In this document: positions 37,382-46,135 of the stretch, one piece after another
Layout of the letters: every line of letters starts with the position of its first letter
Numbering within the stretch: position 1 is the stretch's first letter
Source: Pseudomonas fortuita
GTDB taxonomy: Bacteria; Pseudomonadota; Gammaproteobacteria; Pseudomonadales; Pseudomonadaceae
Direction of reading: 5' to 3'
Assembly (NCBI RefSeq): GCF_026898135.2
Contig: NZ_CP114035.2
Coordinates: 1,467,501-1,531,500 of the forward strand
Length of the DNA stretch: 64,000 nucleotides
Made by a program: the position numbers and the translations under genes
Notes under the pieces: generated by a model
Told to the model about the DNA's origin: nothing
Databases searched by the model: none
Seen by the model: only the letters and a program-made list of their open reading frames with translations

Positions 37382-37473
37382 GGCCCCATTGCCGGCAAGC
37401 CAGCGCCCACGGGAACCCCACGGGTTCAAGGCCTGTGGTGATCTTGTGGGCGCTGGCTTGCCGGCAATGGGCC
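37382..37473. repeat. Convergent REP pair, family A variant
   Basis: Inverted copies at 37382-37413 and 37444-37473 with CATTGCCGGCAAGCCAGCGC, a variant in which ATTGCC replaces ATCGCC. Confidence 0.85.
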
Positions 37474-37493
37474 GAAACAGGCAACCCATCAAT

Positions 37494-38243
37494 TCAAGCG
37501 GCAAACCCACCATCAATCGTGAGGCTTGCCCCGGTGATATACCCCGCCTCTGGCCCAGCAAGGTAAGCCACAAAGCCGGCAATTTCTTCCGGCTCGCCAT
37601 ACCGTCCAATCGCCATCAACGGGATCAGGCTCTCGGCAAACTCGCCACTGGCGGGGTTCATGTCGGTGTCCACCGGCCCCGGCTGCACGTTGTTCACGGT
37701 AATGCCCTGTGGCCCCAGATCACGCGCCATGCCACGGGTCAGGCCAACCAGCGCCGACTTGCTCATGGCATAAGGCGCACCGCCGGCAAATGGCATGCGC
37801 TCGGCGTTGGTGCTGCCAATATTGATGATGCGCCCGCCCTGGCCCATGTAACGGGCTGCGGCCTGACTGGCGACAAACACGCTGCGTACGTTCACCGCCA
37901 GCATGCGGTCAAAGTCGGCCAGGTCGAACTCGGTCACCGGTGCTACCGCCAGCACACCGGCGTTGTTGACCAAGATATCCAGCCTGCCAAAGGCCTTCAC
38001 GGCGTCATCCACTGCCAGTTGCACGGCGGCTGCGTCGGCGCTGTCGGCCCGCAGGGCCAAGGCTTTGCCGCCGTTTTCGGTAATCTCGCGGGCCAGGTCT
38101 TCTGCCGGGCCGGCGGAGCTGACATAGGTGAAGGCCACGTGCGCACCTTCGCGTGCCAGGCGGCGCACGATGGCTGCGCCTATGCCGCGGGAACCGCCCT
38201 GAACCAGGGCCACTTTGCCTTCGAGTGAAAGTTGCTTGGACAT
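37494..38243 (-). CDS. Short-chain dehydrogenase/reductase (FabG-like)
   Basis: 249 aa. Cofactor motif QGGSRGIGAAI near residue 16, NNAG, catalytic Ser in NIGSTNAERMP, YAMSK, and end GYITGASLTIDGGF. AGGAG lies 6 bases before the ATG at 38241-38243. It is divergent from a LysR gene across 115 bases. Probably an NADPH-dependent ketone reductase; the substrate is unknown. Confidence 0.88.
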   Translation of the reverse strand: MSKQLSLEGKVALVQGGSRGIGAAIVRRLAREGAHVAFTYVSSAGPAEDLAREITENGGKALALRADSADAAAVQLAVDDAVKAFGRLDILVNNAGVLAVAPVTEFDLADFDRMLAVNVRSVFVASQAAARYMGQGGRIINIGSTNAERMPFAGGAPYAMSKSALVGLTRGMARDLGPQGITVNNVQPGPVDTDMNPASGEFAESLIPLMAIGRYGEPEEIAGFVAYLAGPEAGYITGASLTIDGGFAA

Positions 38244-38358
38244 GCTGATCTCCTGCTGGAAGCCAGGCCGAAATGCCTTGGATGGGCAAAGTATCGGCGC
38301 TTGATTACCTGCTGATAAGATGGCAATCACTATCAGCAGAGTAAACCTTGGGTTGGCA

Positions 38359-39300
38359 ATGATGGCCGTGGAATCGTTCAACGCGTTGGAGTGCTTCATC
38401 CGCAGTGCCGAGGTCGGCAGCTTTGCCGAAGCTGCCAGGCGCCTGAGCATTACCCCCGCCGCCGTGGGCAAGCACGTGGCTCAGCTGGAGGCGCGCCTGG
38501 GCGTGCGGTTGTTCCAGCGTAGTACCCGCAAGCTGACCCTGACTGAGGCGGGGCAGCGTTTTCTGGGCGAAGTCAGCGACAGCTTTCGTACCATCCAGTA
38601 TGCCGTGGCCAACCTGGCCAGCGCCGAAGGCCAGCCGGCCGGGTTGTTGCGGGTGAGCATGGGCACTGTGTTCGGGCGCTTGTATGTGTTGCCCTTGCTG
38701 GGTGAGTTTTTACGGCGTTATCCGGCGATTACCCCGGATTGGCATTTCGACAACCGCCAGGTCGACCTGATCGGCCAGGGCTTCGATGCAGCGATTGGCG
38801 GTGGTTTCGATCTGCCGCCGGGGGTGGTGGCGCGCAAGCTGACCCCGGCCCACCGGGTGTTGGTGGCAGCACCGGCCTACCTGCAGCGGCACGCACCGAT
38901 TGACGACCCGCAGGTGCTGCAGCGGCACGACGGCATCCTGATCCGCTCACCGCAGACCGGGCGGGTGCGCTCGTGGCCTTTGACCAGCCGCTGGCAGGCG
39001 CAGCAGCCGATGCAACTGCGCCAGGCGATGACCATGAGCGATTCGGACGCGGCGTGCGCGGTGGCCGAGCAGGGGCTGGGGATTGCCCTGGTGAGCCTGC
39101 CATTTGCCGTGCCATACCTGCAGGCAGGGCGGCTGCGGCGGGTGTTGCCTGACTGGTACGTGGATGACGGGCATATCAGCCTGTATTTCGCCGAGCACAA
39201 GCTGATGCCGGGCAAGACCCGGGCGTTTATCGATTTTGTGGTGGAGCAGTTTGCCGAACAGGGGTTGGCGGGGCGGTTCGATGCCTTGCAAACCCTTTAG
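38359..39300 (+). CDS. LysR-type transcriptional regulator
   Basis: 313 aa of the DsdC/CrgA-like group: ESFNALECFIRSAEVGSFAE and ITPAAVGKHVAQLEARLGVR form the DNA-binding domain; DLPPGVVARKLTPAHRVLVA lies in the effector domain. Two adjacent ATGs (38359, 38362) are equally possible starts. Divergent from the SDR gene, its likely target. Confidence 0.9.
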   Translation: MMAVESFNALECFIRSAEVGSFAEAARRLSITPAAVGKHVAQLEARLGVRLFQRSTRKLTLTEAGQRFLGEVSDSFRTIQYAVANLASAEGQPAGLLRVSMGTVFGRLYVLPLLGEFLRRYPAITPDWHFDNRQVDLIGQGFDAAIGGGFDLPPGVVARKLTPAHRVLVAAPAYLQRHAPIDDPQVLQRHDGILIRSPQTGRVRSWPLTSRWQAQQPMQLRQAMTMSDSDAACAVAEQGLGIALVSLPFAVPYLQAGRLRRVLPDWYVDDGHISLYFAEHKLMPGKTRAFIDFVVEQFAEQGLAGRFDALQTL

Positions 39301-39321
39301 GTGTGTTTTGCCTGACCGAGA

Positions 39322-39411
39322 CTTATCGCCGGCAAGCCAGCTCCCACAGGGAGCCTGCAGTATTCAGGCCTGTGGTAATCCTGTGGGAGCTGGCTTGCCG
39401 GCGGTAGGGCC
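39322..39411. repeat. Convergent REP pair, family A
   Basis: Inverted copies at 39322-39350 and 39380-39411 with core GCCGGCAAGCCAGCTCCCAC, between convergent genes. Confidence 0.86.
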
Positions 39412-39414
39412 CGG

Positions 39415-39885
39415 TCAGGCAATACCCGTAATGAACAATGCCTGCGCTCCCAGGCTCACCTCATCATCCACCCGCTTGCCCATCAATTGCTGCCCCAGCG
39501 GTGAGCGCGGGGTGATCACGGTCACCCGCTCATCCCCCTCACCAATCTTCAACCCCGCCGCCTCAGGCCCGAGGAACAACCGGCGCTGCCCGCCAGCGTC
39601 ATCTTCCAGGGTCACCAGGTTGCTGATCTGCACCCCGCGCGCCGGGTCATGGTCGCGCAGCAGCAATTGCTGGTAGGTCAGCAGCGCCTGGCGGATCTCG
39701 GCGCTGCGGCGGGCCTGGCCGGTGGCCAGGTACGAAGCTTCCAGGCCCAGGGTGTCGTACTTGTTCTCGGCAATGTTCTCTTCGGCGGTGGCAGTTTCGT
39801 AGGCGCTTTGCGCCGCGCGGGTCAGCACGTCAAGGTCATGCTCGAGGGTGGCGACGATCTGCGCCAGCAGGCGGGTCTTGTCCAT
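39415..39885 (-). CDS. GreA/GreB-like transcript cleavage factor domain protein
   Basis: 156 aa. A helical N-terminal half with an acidic loop (ATAEENIAENKYDTLG) and a C-terminal GreA/GreB domain (SNLVTLED, VTVITPRSPLGQQLMGKRV, DDEV). Gre factors insert a coiled coil into the RNA polymerase channel to rescue backtracked complexes. The N-terminal half is shorter and diverged from true GreA. It starts 2 bases after the upstream gene's stop, so the two form one operon. Confidence 0.75.
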   Translation of the reverse strand: MDKTRLLAQIVATLEHDLDVLTRAAQSAYETATAEENIAENKYDTLGLEASYLATGQARRSAEIRQALLTYQQLLLRDHDPARGVQISNLVTLEDDAGGQRRLFLGPEAAGLKIGEGDERVTVITPRSPLGQQLMGKRVDDEVSLGAQALFITGIA

Positions 39886-39887
39886 GG

Positions 39888-40286
39888 TCAGTAACAGAAC
39901 TCCAGCACGTTGGCCTGGCTTTTGTCGGTGGGGGCGGTGCGGTTCTGCTGCATCCAGAACTGGCATTTGGGGCTGTTGAGGTTGCGCGGGTTGCCCTGCG
40001 CGGCCTCGGCGGCCTGTTGCAGTTCCTGTTTGCGCAGAATGCCCTTGTAGTGCTCGAACATCTCGGCCTGGGCGTCTTGTGCCGGGGCTGGCGCCGGGGG
40101 GGCGGCAGGCCGGTACACACCGGGGGCCACGGCCTGGGCCAGCGGCTGCACCTGCTGTGGCCACAGTTGCAGCGCCAGCCACAGGCTCGCGGCAATGGCC
40201 ACGGCGCCCAGCCACAGGCCAAAGGCAACGCACACAATCAACGGCAGCGGCTTGAGGGTGATCTTGAGTTCACGGTGGCGGGCCAT
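39888..40286 (-). CDS. Single-span membrane protein of unknown function
   Basis: 132 aa. One membrane helix (LIVCVAFGLWLGAVAIAASLWLALQLW, in part) after a basic N-terminus, an Ala/Pro linker (RPAAPPAPAPAQDAQ) and a C-terminal domain with two Cys (SPKCQFWM, LEFCY) that could form a periplasmic disulphide. AGGAGG lies 5 bases before the ATG. Cotranscribed with the GreA/B-like gene. Confidence 0.72.
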   Translation of the reverse strand: MARHRELKITLKPLPLIVCVAFGLWLGAVAIAASLWLALQLWPQQVQPLAQAVAPGVYRPAAPPAPAPAQDAQAEMFEHYKGILRKQELQQAAEAAQGNPRNLNSPKCQFWMQQNRTAPTDKSQANVLEFCY

Positions 40287-40416
40287 GGCAGCCTCCTGGC
40301 AGGGTAGGTCGGGGTACATTGTCGCATGCACTTGAGCATTTTTCCGTGCGGGTGCTTTTGTCGGCGACAATTTATCCGCAGAATTCGCGTTTTTTGCACC
40401 AGAACGGGAGGGGCGG

Positions 40417-41550
40417 GTGAAAGCCACCTGGGACATTTTCTGCAGCGTCGTCGACAACTACGGCGACATAGGCGTGACCTGGCGCCTGGCCCGGCAACTG
40501 GTGGCTGAGCATGGCCTGGCGGTGCGCCTGTGGGTAGATGACCTGAACGCGTTCACGCCCATGTGCCCAGGGGCTGATGCCAGCGCCGCGCAGCAGTGGC
40601 AGCACGGTGTGGATGTGCGTCAGTGGCCTGCGGCCTGGCTGCCGGTGGCACCGGCCGATGGGGTGATCGGCGCCTTCGCGTGCCAGTTGCCGGCGGCCTA
40701 TGTAGATGCAATGCGTGCCTGCGCCACGCCGCCGCTGTGGCTGAACCTTGAATACCTCAGTGCCGAGGACTGGGTGGAGGGCTGCCATGGCTTGCCTTCG
40801 CCGCAGCCCAATGGCCTGCGCAAGGTGTTTTTCTTCCCCGGCTTTACCGAAAAAACCGGCGGCCTGCTACGCGAGGGCTCGCTGCTGGCGCGGCGTGATG
40901 CCTTCCAGCAGTCGGCCGGGGCACGCCAGGCGTTTCTGCAGGAGCTTGGGGTAGCGCCCGAGCAGGGGGCATTGCTGATATCGCTGTTTGCCTACGAAAA
41001 CACGCAGTTGGCCAGCTGGCTGAATGCCTTGGCCACAGGCGCGCAACCGTGCCACCTGCTGGTACCGCAAGGGCGTATCGTGGCGGGGCTGAGCCAGTGG
41101 CTTGGCGAGGTGCCGCTGCAGGTGGGCAGCGTGCGCAAGCGGGGCGCGCTGACCGTGCAGGTGCTGCCGTTCGTCAGCCAGGACGACTTCGACCGGCTGC
41201 TGTGGAGTTGCGATTTCAACGCGGTGCGTGGTGAAGACTCGTTCGTGCGGGCGCAGTGGGCCGGGCAGCCGATGCTGTGGCACATCTATGTGCAGGACGA
41301 GAACGCCCACTGGGAAAAGCTCGAAGCGTTTCTGGCGCATTATCGACGCGGCCTGTCAGATGAAGCCGATGCCGCCCTGCTGGGCCTGTGGCGTGCCTGG
41401 AACATGGACTGCGACATGGGCCAGGCGTGGCAGGCAGCCCGCCAGCACTGGCCAGAACTGCAACGGCATGCCCGGCTTTGGGCGGTGCGACAGGCCGCTC
41501 AGCCGGACCTTGCCACAGCGCTAGTACACTTTTACCGAAATTCGCTATGA
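40417..41550 (+). CDS. earP: EF-P arginine rhamnosyltransferase
   Basis: Transfers rhamnose from dTDP-rhamnose to Arg32 of elongation factor P, which activates it for translation through polyproline stretches. 377 aa of the former DUF2331 family: N-terminal WDIFCSVVDNYGDIGVTWRLA with the catalytic Asp region, KVFFFPGFTEKTGGLL, and the nucleotide-sugar part FNAVRGEDSFVRAQWAG near the C-terminus. The start is a GTG with GGGAGGGG just upstream. It is 48 bases before efp, whose product has the target arginine. Confidence 0.93.
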   Translation: MKATWDIFCSVVDNYGDIGVTWRLARQLVAEHGLAVRLWVDDLNAFTPMCPGADASAAQQWQHGVDVRQWPAAWLPVAPADGVIGAFACQLPAAYVDAMRACATPPLWLNLEYLSAEDWVEGCHGLPSPQPNGLRKVFFFPGFTEKTGGLLREGSLLARRDAFQQSAGARQAFLQELGVAPEQGALLISLFAYENTQLASWLNALATGAQPCHLLVPQGRIVAGLSQWLGEVPLQVGSVRKRGALTVQVLPFVSQDDFDRLLWSCDFNAVRGEDSFVRAQWAGQPMLWHIYVQDENAHWEKLEAFLAHYRRGLSDEADAALLGLWRAWNMDCDMGQAWQAARQHWPELQRHARLWAVRQAAQPDLATALVHFYRNSL

Positions 41551-41551
41551 T
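41546..41551 (+). promoter_or_regulatory. Possible -10 element of efp
   Basis: TATGAT overlapping the last codons of earP, 48 bases before the efp start. The -35 region is poor. It would allow efp transcription separate from earP. Confidence 0.4.
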
Positions 41552-41598
41552 ACGCGGCCTCGATTTTTATAAATCCATCCAGATTCGGATACTTCGTA

Positions 41599-42171
41599 AT
41601 GAAAACTGGTAAAGAACTGAAACCCGGTACCGTCCTGCGGATCGACAACGACCCGTGGCTGGTTCAAAAAGCTGAGTTCACCAAGTCGGGCCGTAACAGC
41701 GCGATCATGAAGACCAAGCTGAAGAACCTGCTGACCGGCTACAAGACCGAAACCGTATACGGTGCGGACGACAAGCTGGACGACGTGATCCTGGATCGCA
41801 AAGAAGCGACCCTGTCGTTCATCAGCGGTGACACATACACCTTCATGGACACCACCGACTACACCATGTACGAGCTGAACGCCGAAGACATCGAGGCCGT
41901 TCTGCCGTTCATCGAAGAAGGCATGGAAGACATCTGCGAAGCTGTGTTCTTCGAAGACCGTCTGGTATCGGTAGAGCTGCCGACCACCATCGTGCGTAAG
42001 GTTGCCTACACCGAAGGTTCGGCTCGTGGCGACACTTCGGGCAAAGTCATGAAGCCTGCCAAGCTGGCAAACGGTACTGAACTCAGCGTTGCTGACTTCA
42101 TCGAAATCGACGACCTGATCGAAATCGATACCCGCGAAGGCGGTTCGTACAAAGGCCGTGCCAAGAAGTAA
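41599..42171 (+). CDS. efp: Elongation factor P
   Basis: Binds ribosomes stalled at consecutive prolines and stimulates peptide bond formation. 190 aa with the three-domain fold: [20 protein letters not shown] at the start, the tip loop KSGRNSA with Arg32, and the signature [20 protein letters not shown] in the last domain. Arg at 32 (not Lys34) marks the EarP-modified class, matching the adjacent gene. A terminator follows. Confidence 0.97.
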   Translation: MKTGKELKPGTVLRIDNDPWLVQKAEFTKSGRNSAIMKTKLKNLLTGYKTETVYGADDKLDDVILDRKEATLSFISGDTYTFMDTTDYTMYELNAEDIEAVLPFIEEGMEDICEAVFFEDRLVSVELPTTIVRKVAYTEGSARGDTSGKVMKPAKLANGTELSVADFIEIDDLIEIDTREGGSYKGRAKK

Positions 42172-42187
42172 TTCTTCTTGCAATGTG

Positions 42188-42221
42188 CACAAAAAACCCG
42201 GCCTCGGCCGGGTTTTTTGTG
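42188..42221. terminator. Bidirectional terminator between efp and ohr
   Basis: A perfect 16-bp inverted repeat (CACAAAAAACCCGGCC and complement) with loop TC gives a T-run on both strands. It serves the two convergent genes. Confidence 0.92.
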
Positions 42222-42229
42222 CCTGCGAC

Positions 42230-42658
42230 TTAAACCGTCACATGCAGGCGCACATCCACGTTCCCGCGGGTAGCGTTGGAATACGGACAAACTTTGTGAG
42301 CCTTTTCCACCAAGCCTTCGGCATCGGTCTGGGGCAGGCCTGGCAGGTTGATGTGCAGGTCGATGTCCAGGCCGAAACCGCCTGGGATCTGGCCAATGCC
42401 CACCTTGGCGGTGATCGAGGCATCTGCCGGCAGGGCCTTCTTCTCTTGCCCGGCCACGAACTTCAGGGCGCCGATGAAGCAGGCTGAGTATCCGGCAGCG
42501 AAAAGCTGCTCGGGGTTGGTGCCGTCACCGCCTGCGCCGCCCAGTTCCTTGGGCGTGCTCAGGCTGACTGCCAGCTTGCCGTCGCTGGATTTCGATTTTC
42601 CGTCGCGCCCACCGGTGGAGGTAGCTTCTGCGATGTACAGCGGAGTGACCTTTTGCAT
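42230..42658 (-). CDS. ohr: Organic hydroperoxide resistance protein
   Basis: A 142-aa OsmC-fold thiol peroxidase that reduces organic hydroperoxides with lipoyl-protein thiols. Both redox cysteines are present: GYSACFIGAL and HKVCPYSNATRGN. It lies downstream of ohrR on the same strand, with a palindromic operator in between. GAGG lies 8 bases before the ATG. Confidence 0.95.
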   Translation of the reverse strand: MQKVTPLYIAEATSTGGRDGKSKSSDGKLAVSLSTPKELGGAGGDGTNPEQLFAAGYSACFIGALKFVAGQEKKALPADASITAKVGIGQIPGGFGLDIDLHINLPGLPQTDAEGLVEKAHKVCPYSNATRGNVDVRLHVTV

Positions 42659-42727
42659 CTTGAGCCTCGCTAATGTGCTGTGCGCTCCCGGTCAAGGAGG
42701 GCGCGGATTGGTGTGGGATTTAAATTA

Positions 42728-42748
42728 GCGCGCAATTAGTTTGCGCGC
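42728..42748. promoter_or_regulatory. Probable OhrR operator upstream of ohr
   Basis: GCGCGCAA-TTAGT-TTGCGCGC, an 8-bp inverted repeat in the 139-base ohrR-ohr gap. AT-rich flanks suggest it overlaps the ohr promoter. A related box lies near 43302-43316. Confidence 0.75.
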
Positions 42749-42797
42749 AAGATAAATCATTGCCGTCCATCCGAACGGCCAGTGCACAGCATAGCTG

Positions 42798-43253
42798 TCA
42801 GAGGTTTTTCTGCAGGTTCTCGCGCAGGTTCAGCAGGTCGGCCTGCAGTTGCTGCAACTGCTCCAGGCTGCGCCCGCTGGCTTTGAGGATGCACTGCGGC
42901 ACTTTTTTGGCCTGCTGTTGCAGGGCGCGGCCCTTTTCAGTCAGCTGCACCATTACTACCCGTTCGTCCTCCCTGCTGCGGTTACGCTGCAGCAGGCCTT
43001 CACTTTCCAGGCGCTTGAGCAGTGGCGTCAGGGAGCCCGGGTCGGTCAGCAGGTGCTGGCTGATTTCGCCCACTGTCAGGTCGTCGCGCTCCCACAGCAC
43101 CAGCATGGCCAGGTACTGTGGGTAGGTCAGGCCCAAGGCTTGCAGCAGCGGTTTGTAGACCTTGGTCATCAGCAACGAGGTGGAGTGCAGGGCGAAGCAG
43201 ACCTGGTTGTCCAGCAGCAGCTCGTCGCAAGAGGCTTGGGTGTCGGCGTTCAT
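42798..43253 (-). CDS. ohrR: Organic-peroxide-sensing MarR repressor
   Basis: 151 aa. MarR-type winged helix (LTVGEISQHLLTDPGSLTPL, LESEGLLQRNRSREDERVV). The reactive Cys near residue 19 in NQVCFALHSTS is the OhrR peroxide sensor; its oxidation releases DNA. It represses ohr, transcribed from the next gene. Its own promoter must lie in the short gap before the LysR gene. Confidence 0.93.
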   Translation of the reverse strand: MNADTQASCDELLLDNQVCFALHSTSLLMTKVYKPLLQALGLTYPQYLAMLVLWERDDLTVGEISQHLLTDPGSLTPLLKRLESEGLLQRNRSREDERVVMVQLTEKGRALQQQAKKVPQCILKASGRSLEQLQQLQADLLNLRENLQKNL

Positions 43254-43311
43254 GCAGGTCCTTGAAATTGATCAATGGGGAATTCTGGCACGCTTATTTT
43301 TAGTGCGCGCA

Positions 43312-44265
43312 TTACTCACGCAGTTCACTGCGCAAGGCCAGGTCCCAGGGTGGAATCGGGCTGTAGCGGCTCTTGAGGAATTCGAGCAGCAAACGGCTGC
43401 GAGAGTTCGTTTCATGTTCCAGCCGTAGTGCGTAAATGCCGCTGGTCTCGGCTGCTGGCAGGCCGCCGTCGCAAAACAGCGGAACCAGTTCGCCACGCAG
43501 CAGGTATTCGCTGATCAGCCAGGTAGGCAGGTGGGCAACACCTAAGCCGGCGAGCGCACCGAACAGCAAGGTTTCGGCATTGTTGGCGGCCATGCGCATG
43601 CGCGCGGGGCGGTACAGGCGCGTTTGCCCGGCCACGTTGAAGCGCCAGGCGAACGGCGGGGCCAGGCCGTCCCAGTCCAGGCCGTCATGCCCAGGCAGTT
43701 CGCTGGGGCAGGTGGGCATGCCGCGGCTGGCCAGGTAGGCGGGGCTGGCGCAGGCGACGCGCACCATGTAAGCCAGCGGCGTGGCGACCAACCGGGTATC
43801 GGCCAAGGGGCCGGCACGCAGTACCAGGTCGACCTCGCCCAGGTGGCTGCCCTGCAGGTCGACGAAGCTGTCGATCAACCGCAGTTGCACATCCAGGCCG
43901 GGGTAGGCCACCAGGAAGTCGGCGATGGCCGGGGCCAGATGGCGGCGGCCGAACGCGGCGGGGGCGTCGATGCGGATCAGGCCTTCGGGGGCGTTGCTCA
44001 GCGATACCGCTTCAGCCCGGGCCAGGCGCAGCTCCTCGATGATGCGCCTGGCCCGTTCGGCAAAGGCATTGCCTGCGGGTGTGGCACGCACGGCATGGGT
44101 GCTGCGGGTGAACAGGCGGCTGCCGACGGCGCTTTCCAGGTTGTCGATGCGCCGGGCCACAGCGGACGGGGTCAGCGGGTGACGGCGGGCGGCGGCGGAA
44201 AAACTGCCAGCCTCCAACACATCGAGGAACAGGCTCAACTGGTCGGTCAGGGTATCGGGGCTCAT
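43312..44265 (-). CDS. LysR-type transcriptional regulator
   Basis: 317 aa. DNA-binding domain LSLFLDVLEAGSFSAAARRH and TPSAVARRIDNLESAVGSRL, then a type 2 periplasmic-binding effector domain (GLIRIDAPAAFGRRHLAPAI). Divergent from the TauE/SafE gene across 113 bases, its likely target. AAGG precedes the ATG. Confidence 0.89.
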   Translation of the reverse strand: MSPDTLTDQLSLFLDVLEAGSFSAAARRHPLTPSAVARRIDNLESAVGSRLFTRSTHAVRATPAGNAFAERARRIIEELRLARAEAVSLSNAPEGLIRIDAPAAFGRRHLAPAIADFLVAYPGLDVQLRLIDSFVDLQGSHLGEVDLVLRAGPLADTRLVATPLAYMVRVACASPAYLASRGMPTCPSELPGHDGLDWDGLAPPFAWRFNVAGQTRLYRPARMRMAANNAETLLFGALAGLGVAHLPTWLISEYLLRGELVPLFCDGGLPAAETSGIYALRLEHETNSRSRLLLEFLKSRYSPIPPWDLALRSELRE

Positions 44266-44378
44266 GGCTGCCTTGCTTTTGCGAATAACGCATAGCCATT
44301 GTGCGCTGCTGTGCGTTTCCCCGCCAGCACACAGTCGTTAGCATGCTCGCATTATCTGTACAGGCAAACGAGGCCCTG

Positions 44379-45128
44379 ATGATCGAGTGGTTGTTGTATA
44401 TCGTGCTGGGCGCTGCCTTGGGCACCATGGGGGGCTTGTTCGGTATTGGTGGGGGGCTGATCGCAATCCCCGCGCTGGGCGTGCTGTTTGGTCTGGACCA
44501 GCAGTTGGCGCAGGGTACGGCGCTGGTGATGGTGGTGCCGAACGTGCTGCTGGCGTTATGGCGCTATCACCAGCGCAACCGCATCGAGCTGCGCCATGCC
44601 TTGCCGCTGTCGGCGTGCAGCTTTTTGTTTGCCTGGCTGGGGTCGATCTGGGCAGTGGGGCTGGATGCGCAATCCATGCGCCTGGGCTTTGTCGGCTTTC
44701 TGGTCGCCCTGGCGGTGTGGAACGTGGCGCGCATGTTCATGAAGGCATCGCCGCCCAGTGCCGAACTGCGTTATGCCTGGCCCTGGCTGGGCGTGCTGGG
44801 CAGTTTTGCCGGCACCATGGGCGGCTTGTTCGGCGTGGGCGGGGCGGTGGTGGCCACGCCGATCCTGACCAGTGTGTTCGGCACCACCCAGGTGGTGGCG
44901 CAGGGGCTGTCGCTGGCGCTGGCCGCGCCGAGTACTTTGGTGACGTTGGTGACCTATGGGGTGCACCACAGTGTCGACTGGGCGGTGGGGATTCCGTTGG
45001 CGGTGGGTGGTTTGCTCAGCATCAGCTGGGGGGTGAAGCTGGCTCATGCGTTGCCGGAGAAGGTACTGCGGGCGATGTTCTGTGTGTTTTTGGTGGTGTG
45101 TGCGGTGATGCTGGGGTTTGAACTGTGA
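44379..45128 (+). CDS. TauE/SafE (TSUP) family anion exporter
   Basis: 249-aa inner-membrane protein with about eight helices and the two-fold repeat of the family: LGTMGGLFGIGGGLIAIPAL in the first half and FAGTMGGLFGVGGAVVATPI in the second. TSUP members export sulfite, sulfoacetate or other organosulfur anions. I take the ATG at 44379 (GAGG close by); the frame stays open upstream. Probably controlled by the divergent LysR. Confidence 0.89.
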   Translation: MIEWLLYIVLGAALGTMGGLFGIGGGLIAIPALGVLFGLDQQLAQGTALVMVVPNVLLALWRYHQRNRIELRHALPLSACSFLFAWLGSIWAVGLDAQSMRLGFVGFLVALAVWNVARMFMKASPPSAELRYAWPWLGVLGSFAGTMGGLFGVGGAVVATPILTSVFGTTQVVAQGLSLALAAPSTLVTLVTYGVHHSVDWAVGIPLAVGGLLSISWGVKLAHALPEKVLRAMFCVFLVVCAVMLGFEL

Positions 45129-45134
45129 GATTGT

Positions 45135-45178
45135 GGGGCCGCGTTGCGGCCCATTCGCGGGACAAGCCCGCTCCCACA
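45135..45178. repeat. Single REP, family B with outer hairpin
   Basis: GGGGCCGCGTTGCGGCCC hairpin followed by ATTCGCGGGACAAGCCCGCT and CCCACA, unpaired, between convergent genes. Confidence 0.78.
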
Positions 45179-45186
45179 AGCCCCAA

Positions 45187-46038
45187 TTATTTGAAACCCT
45201 CAACGATGTAGTCGGCCATACAGTCGGTAATCGGCGAGGGGTTCTGCGTACTGCGCACCAGCATCACATTGGCTAAGGGCAACTGCGGCAGCCCGTCCTG
45301 TTCACCCAGTATGCGGATATTGCCACCAATCAGGCTTTGCAGTTGCGCCGTCACTGCCAACCCTGCCGTGACGATGGCAAAGATCGCCGCCAGGCTGGGG
45401 CTGGTATAGGCAATGCGGTAGTCGATACCTTGTGCTTGCAGTGCATTGCAGGTCCAGGCCCGGCAGAAGCAGTCGGTATTGAACAGTGCCACGGGCATCG
45501 GCCGCTGTTCCTGTGGGCAAAAGCCTTCGGCGGCGGCCCACACCAAGCGTTCCTGGCGCAGCAATTGGCCCACCTCGTTACCTGGTTCGCGGGTGACAAT
45601 GGTCAGGTCCAGGTCCTGGCGCAGCATCAATTGCTTGGAAGAGTCGCAATGCACTTCCACCTGCACCAGCGGGTAGGCCTGGGCAAAGCTCGACAAGATG
45701 GTCGGCAGAAAGCGCATGGCGTAGTCGTCAGGCGTGCCAATCCGCACCAGCCCGACCATGTGCGGCATGCGCAGGGTATTGAACACCTCGCCATGCAGCT
45801 TGAGGATGCGTCGGGCATAGCCCAGCAGCACCTGGCCCTCGGCGGTGAGGCGAACCTGGCGGCCGTCGCGCTCGAACAGCTGGCGCTGCAGGATGTCTTC
45901 TTCCAGGCGTTTCATCTGCATGCTCACCGCCGATTGGGTGCGGTTGACCACTTCGCCGGCGCGCGTAAAGCCGCCTTGCTCGGCGATGGCGACGAAGGTG
46001 CGCAATACGTCCGCATCGAGGCTCTGGTACTGGGACAT
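45187..46038 (-). CDS. LysR-type transcriptional regulator
   Basis: 283 aa. DNA-binding domain LRTFVAIAEQGGFTRAGEVV and TQSAVSMQMKRLEEDILQRQ; effector domain VRIGTPDDYAMRFLPTILSS, close to the HdfR/YjiE-like and NhaR-like regulators. GGAGA precedes the ATG. Divergent from a DUF1127 gene 97 bases away, the likely target. Confidence 0.89.
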   Translation of the reverse strand: MSQYQSLDADVLRTFVAIAEQGGFTRAGEVVNRTQSAVSMQMKRLEEDILQRQLFERDGRQVRLTAEGQVLLGYARRILKLHGEVFNTLRMPHMVGLVRIGTPDDYAMRFLPTILSSFAQAYPLVQVEVHCDSSKQLMLRQDLDLTIVTREPGNEVGQLLRQERLVWAAAEGFCPQEQRPMPVALFNTDCFCRAWTCNALQAQGIDYRIAYTSPSLAAIFAIVTAGLAVTAQLQSLIGGNIRILGEQDGLPQLPLANVMLVRSTQNPSPITDCMADYIVEGFK

Positions 46039-46135
46039 TGCATCAATCTCCGAGATGCATGGCATCAGAAACATTCGTTGGATTGATCTTAAGCCCGGCG
46101 CGAGACTGAGGCCATCCAACACGGAGGGCTTCACG

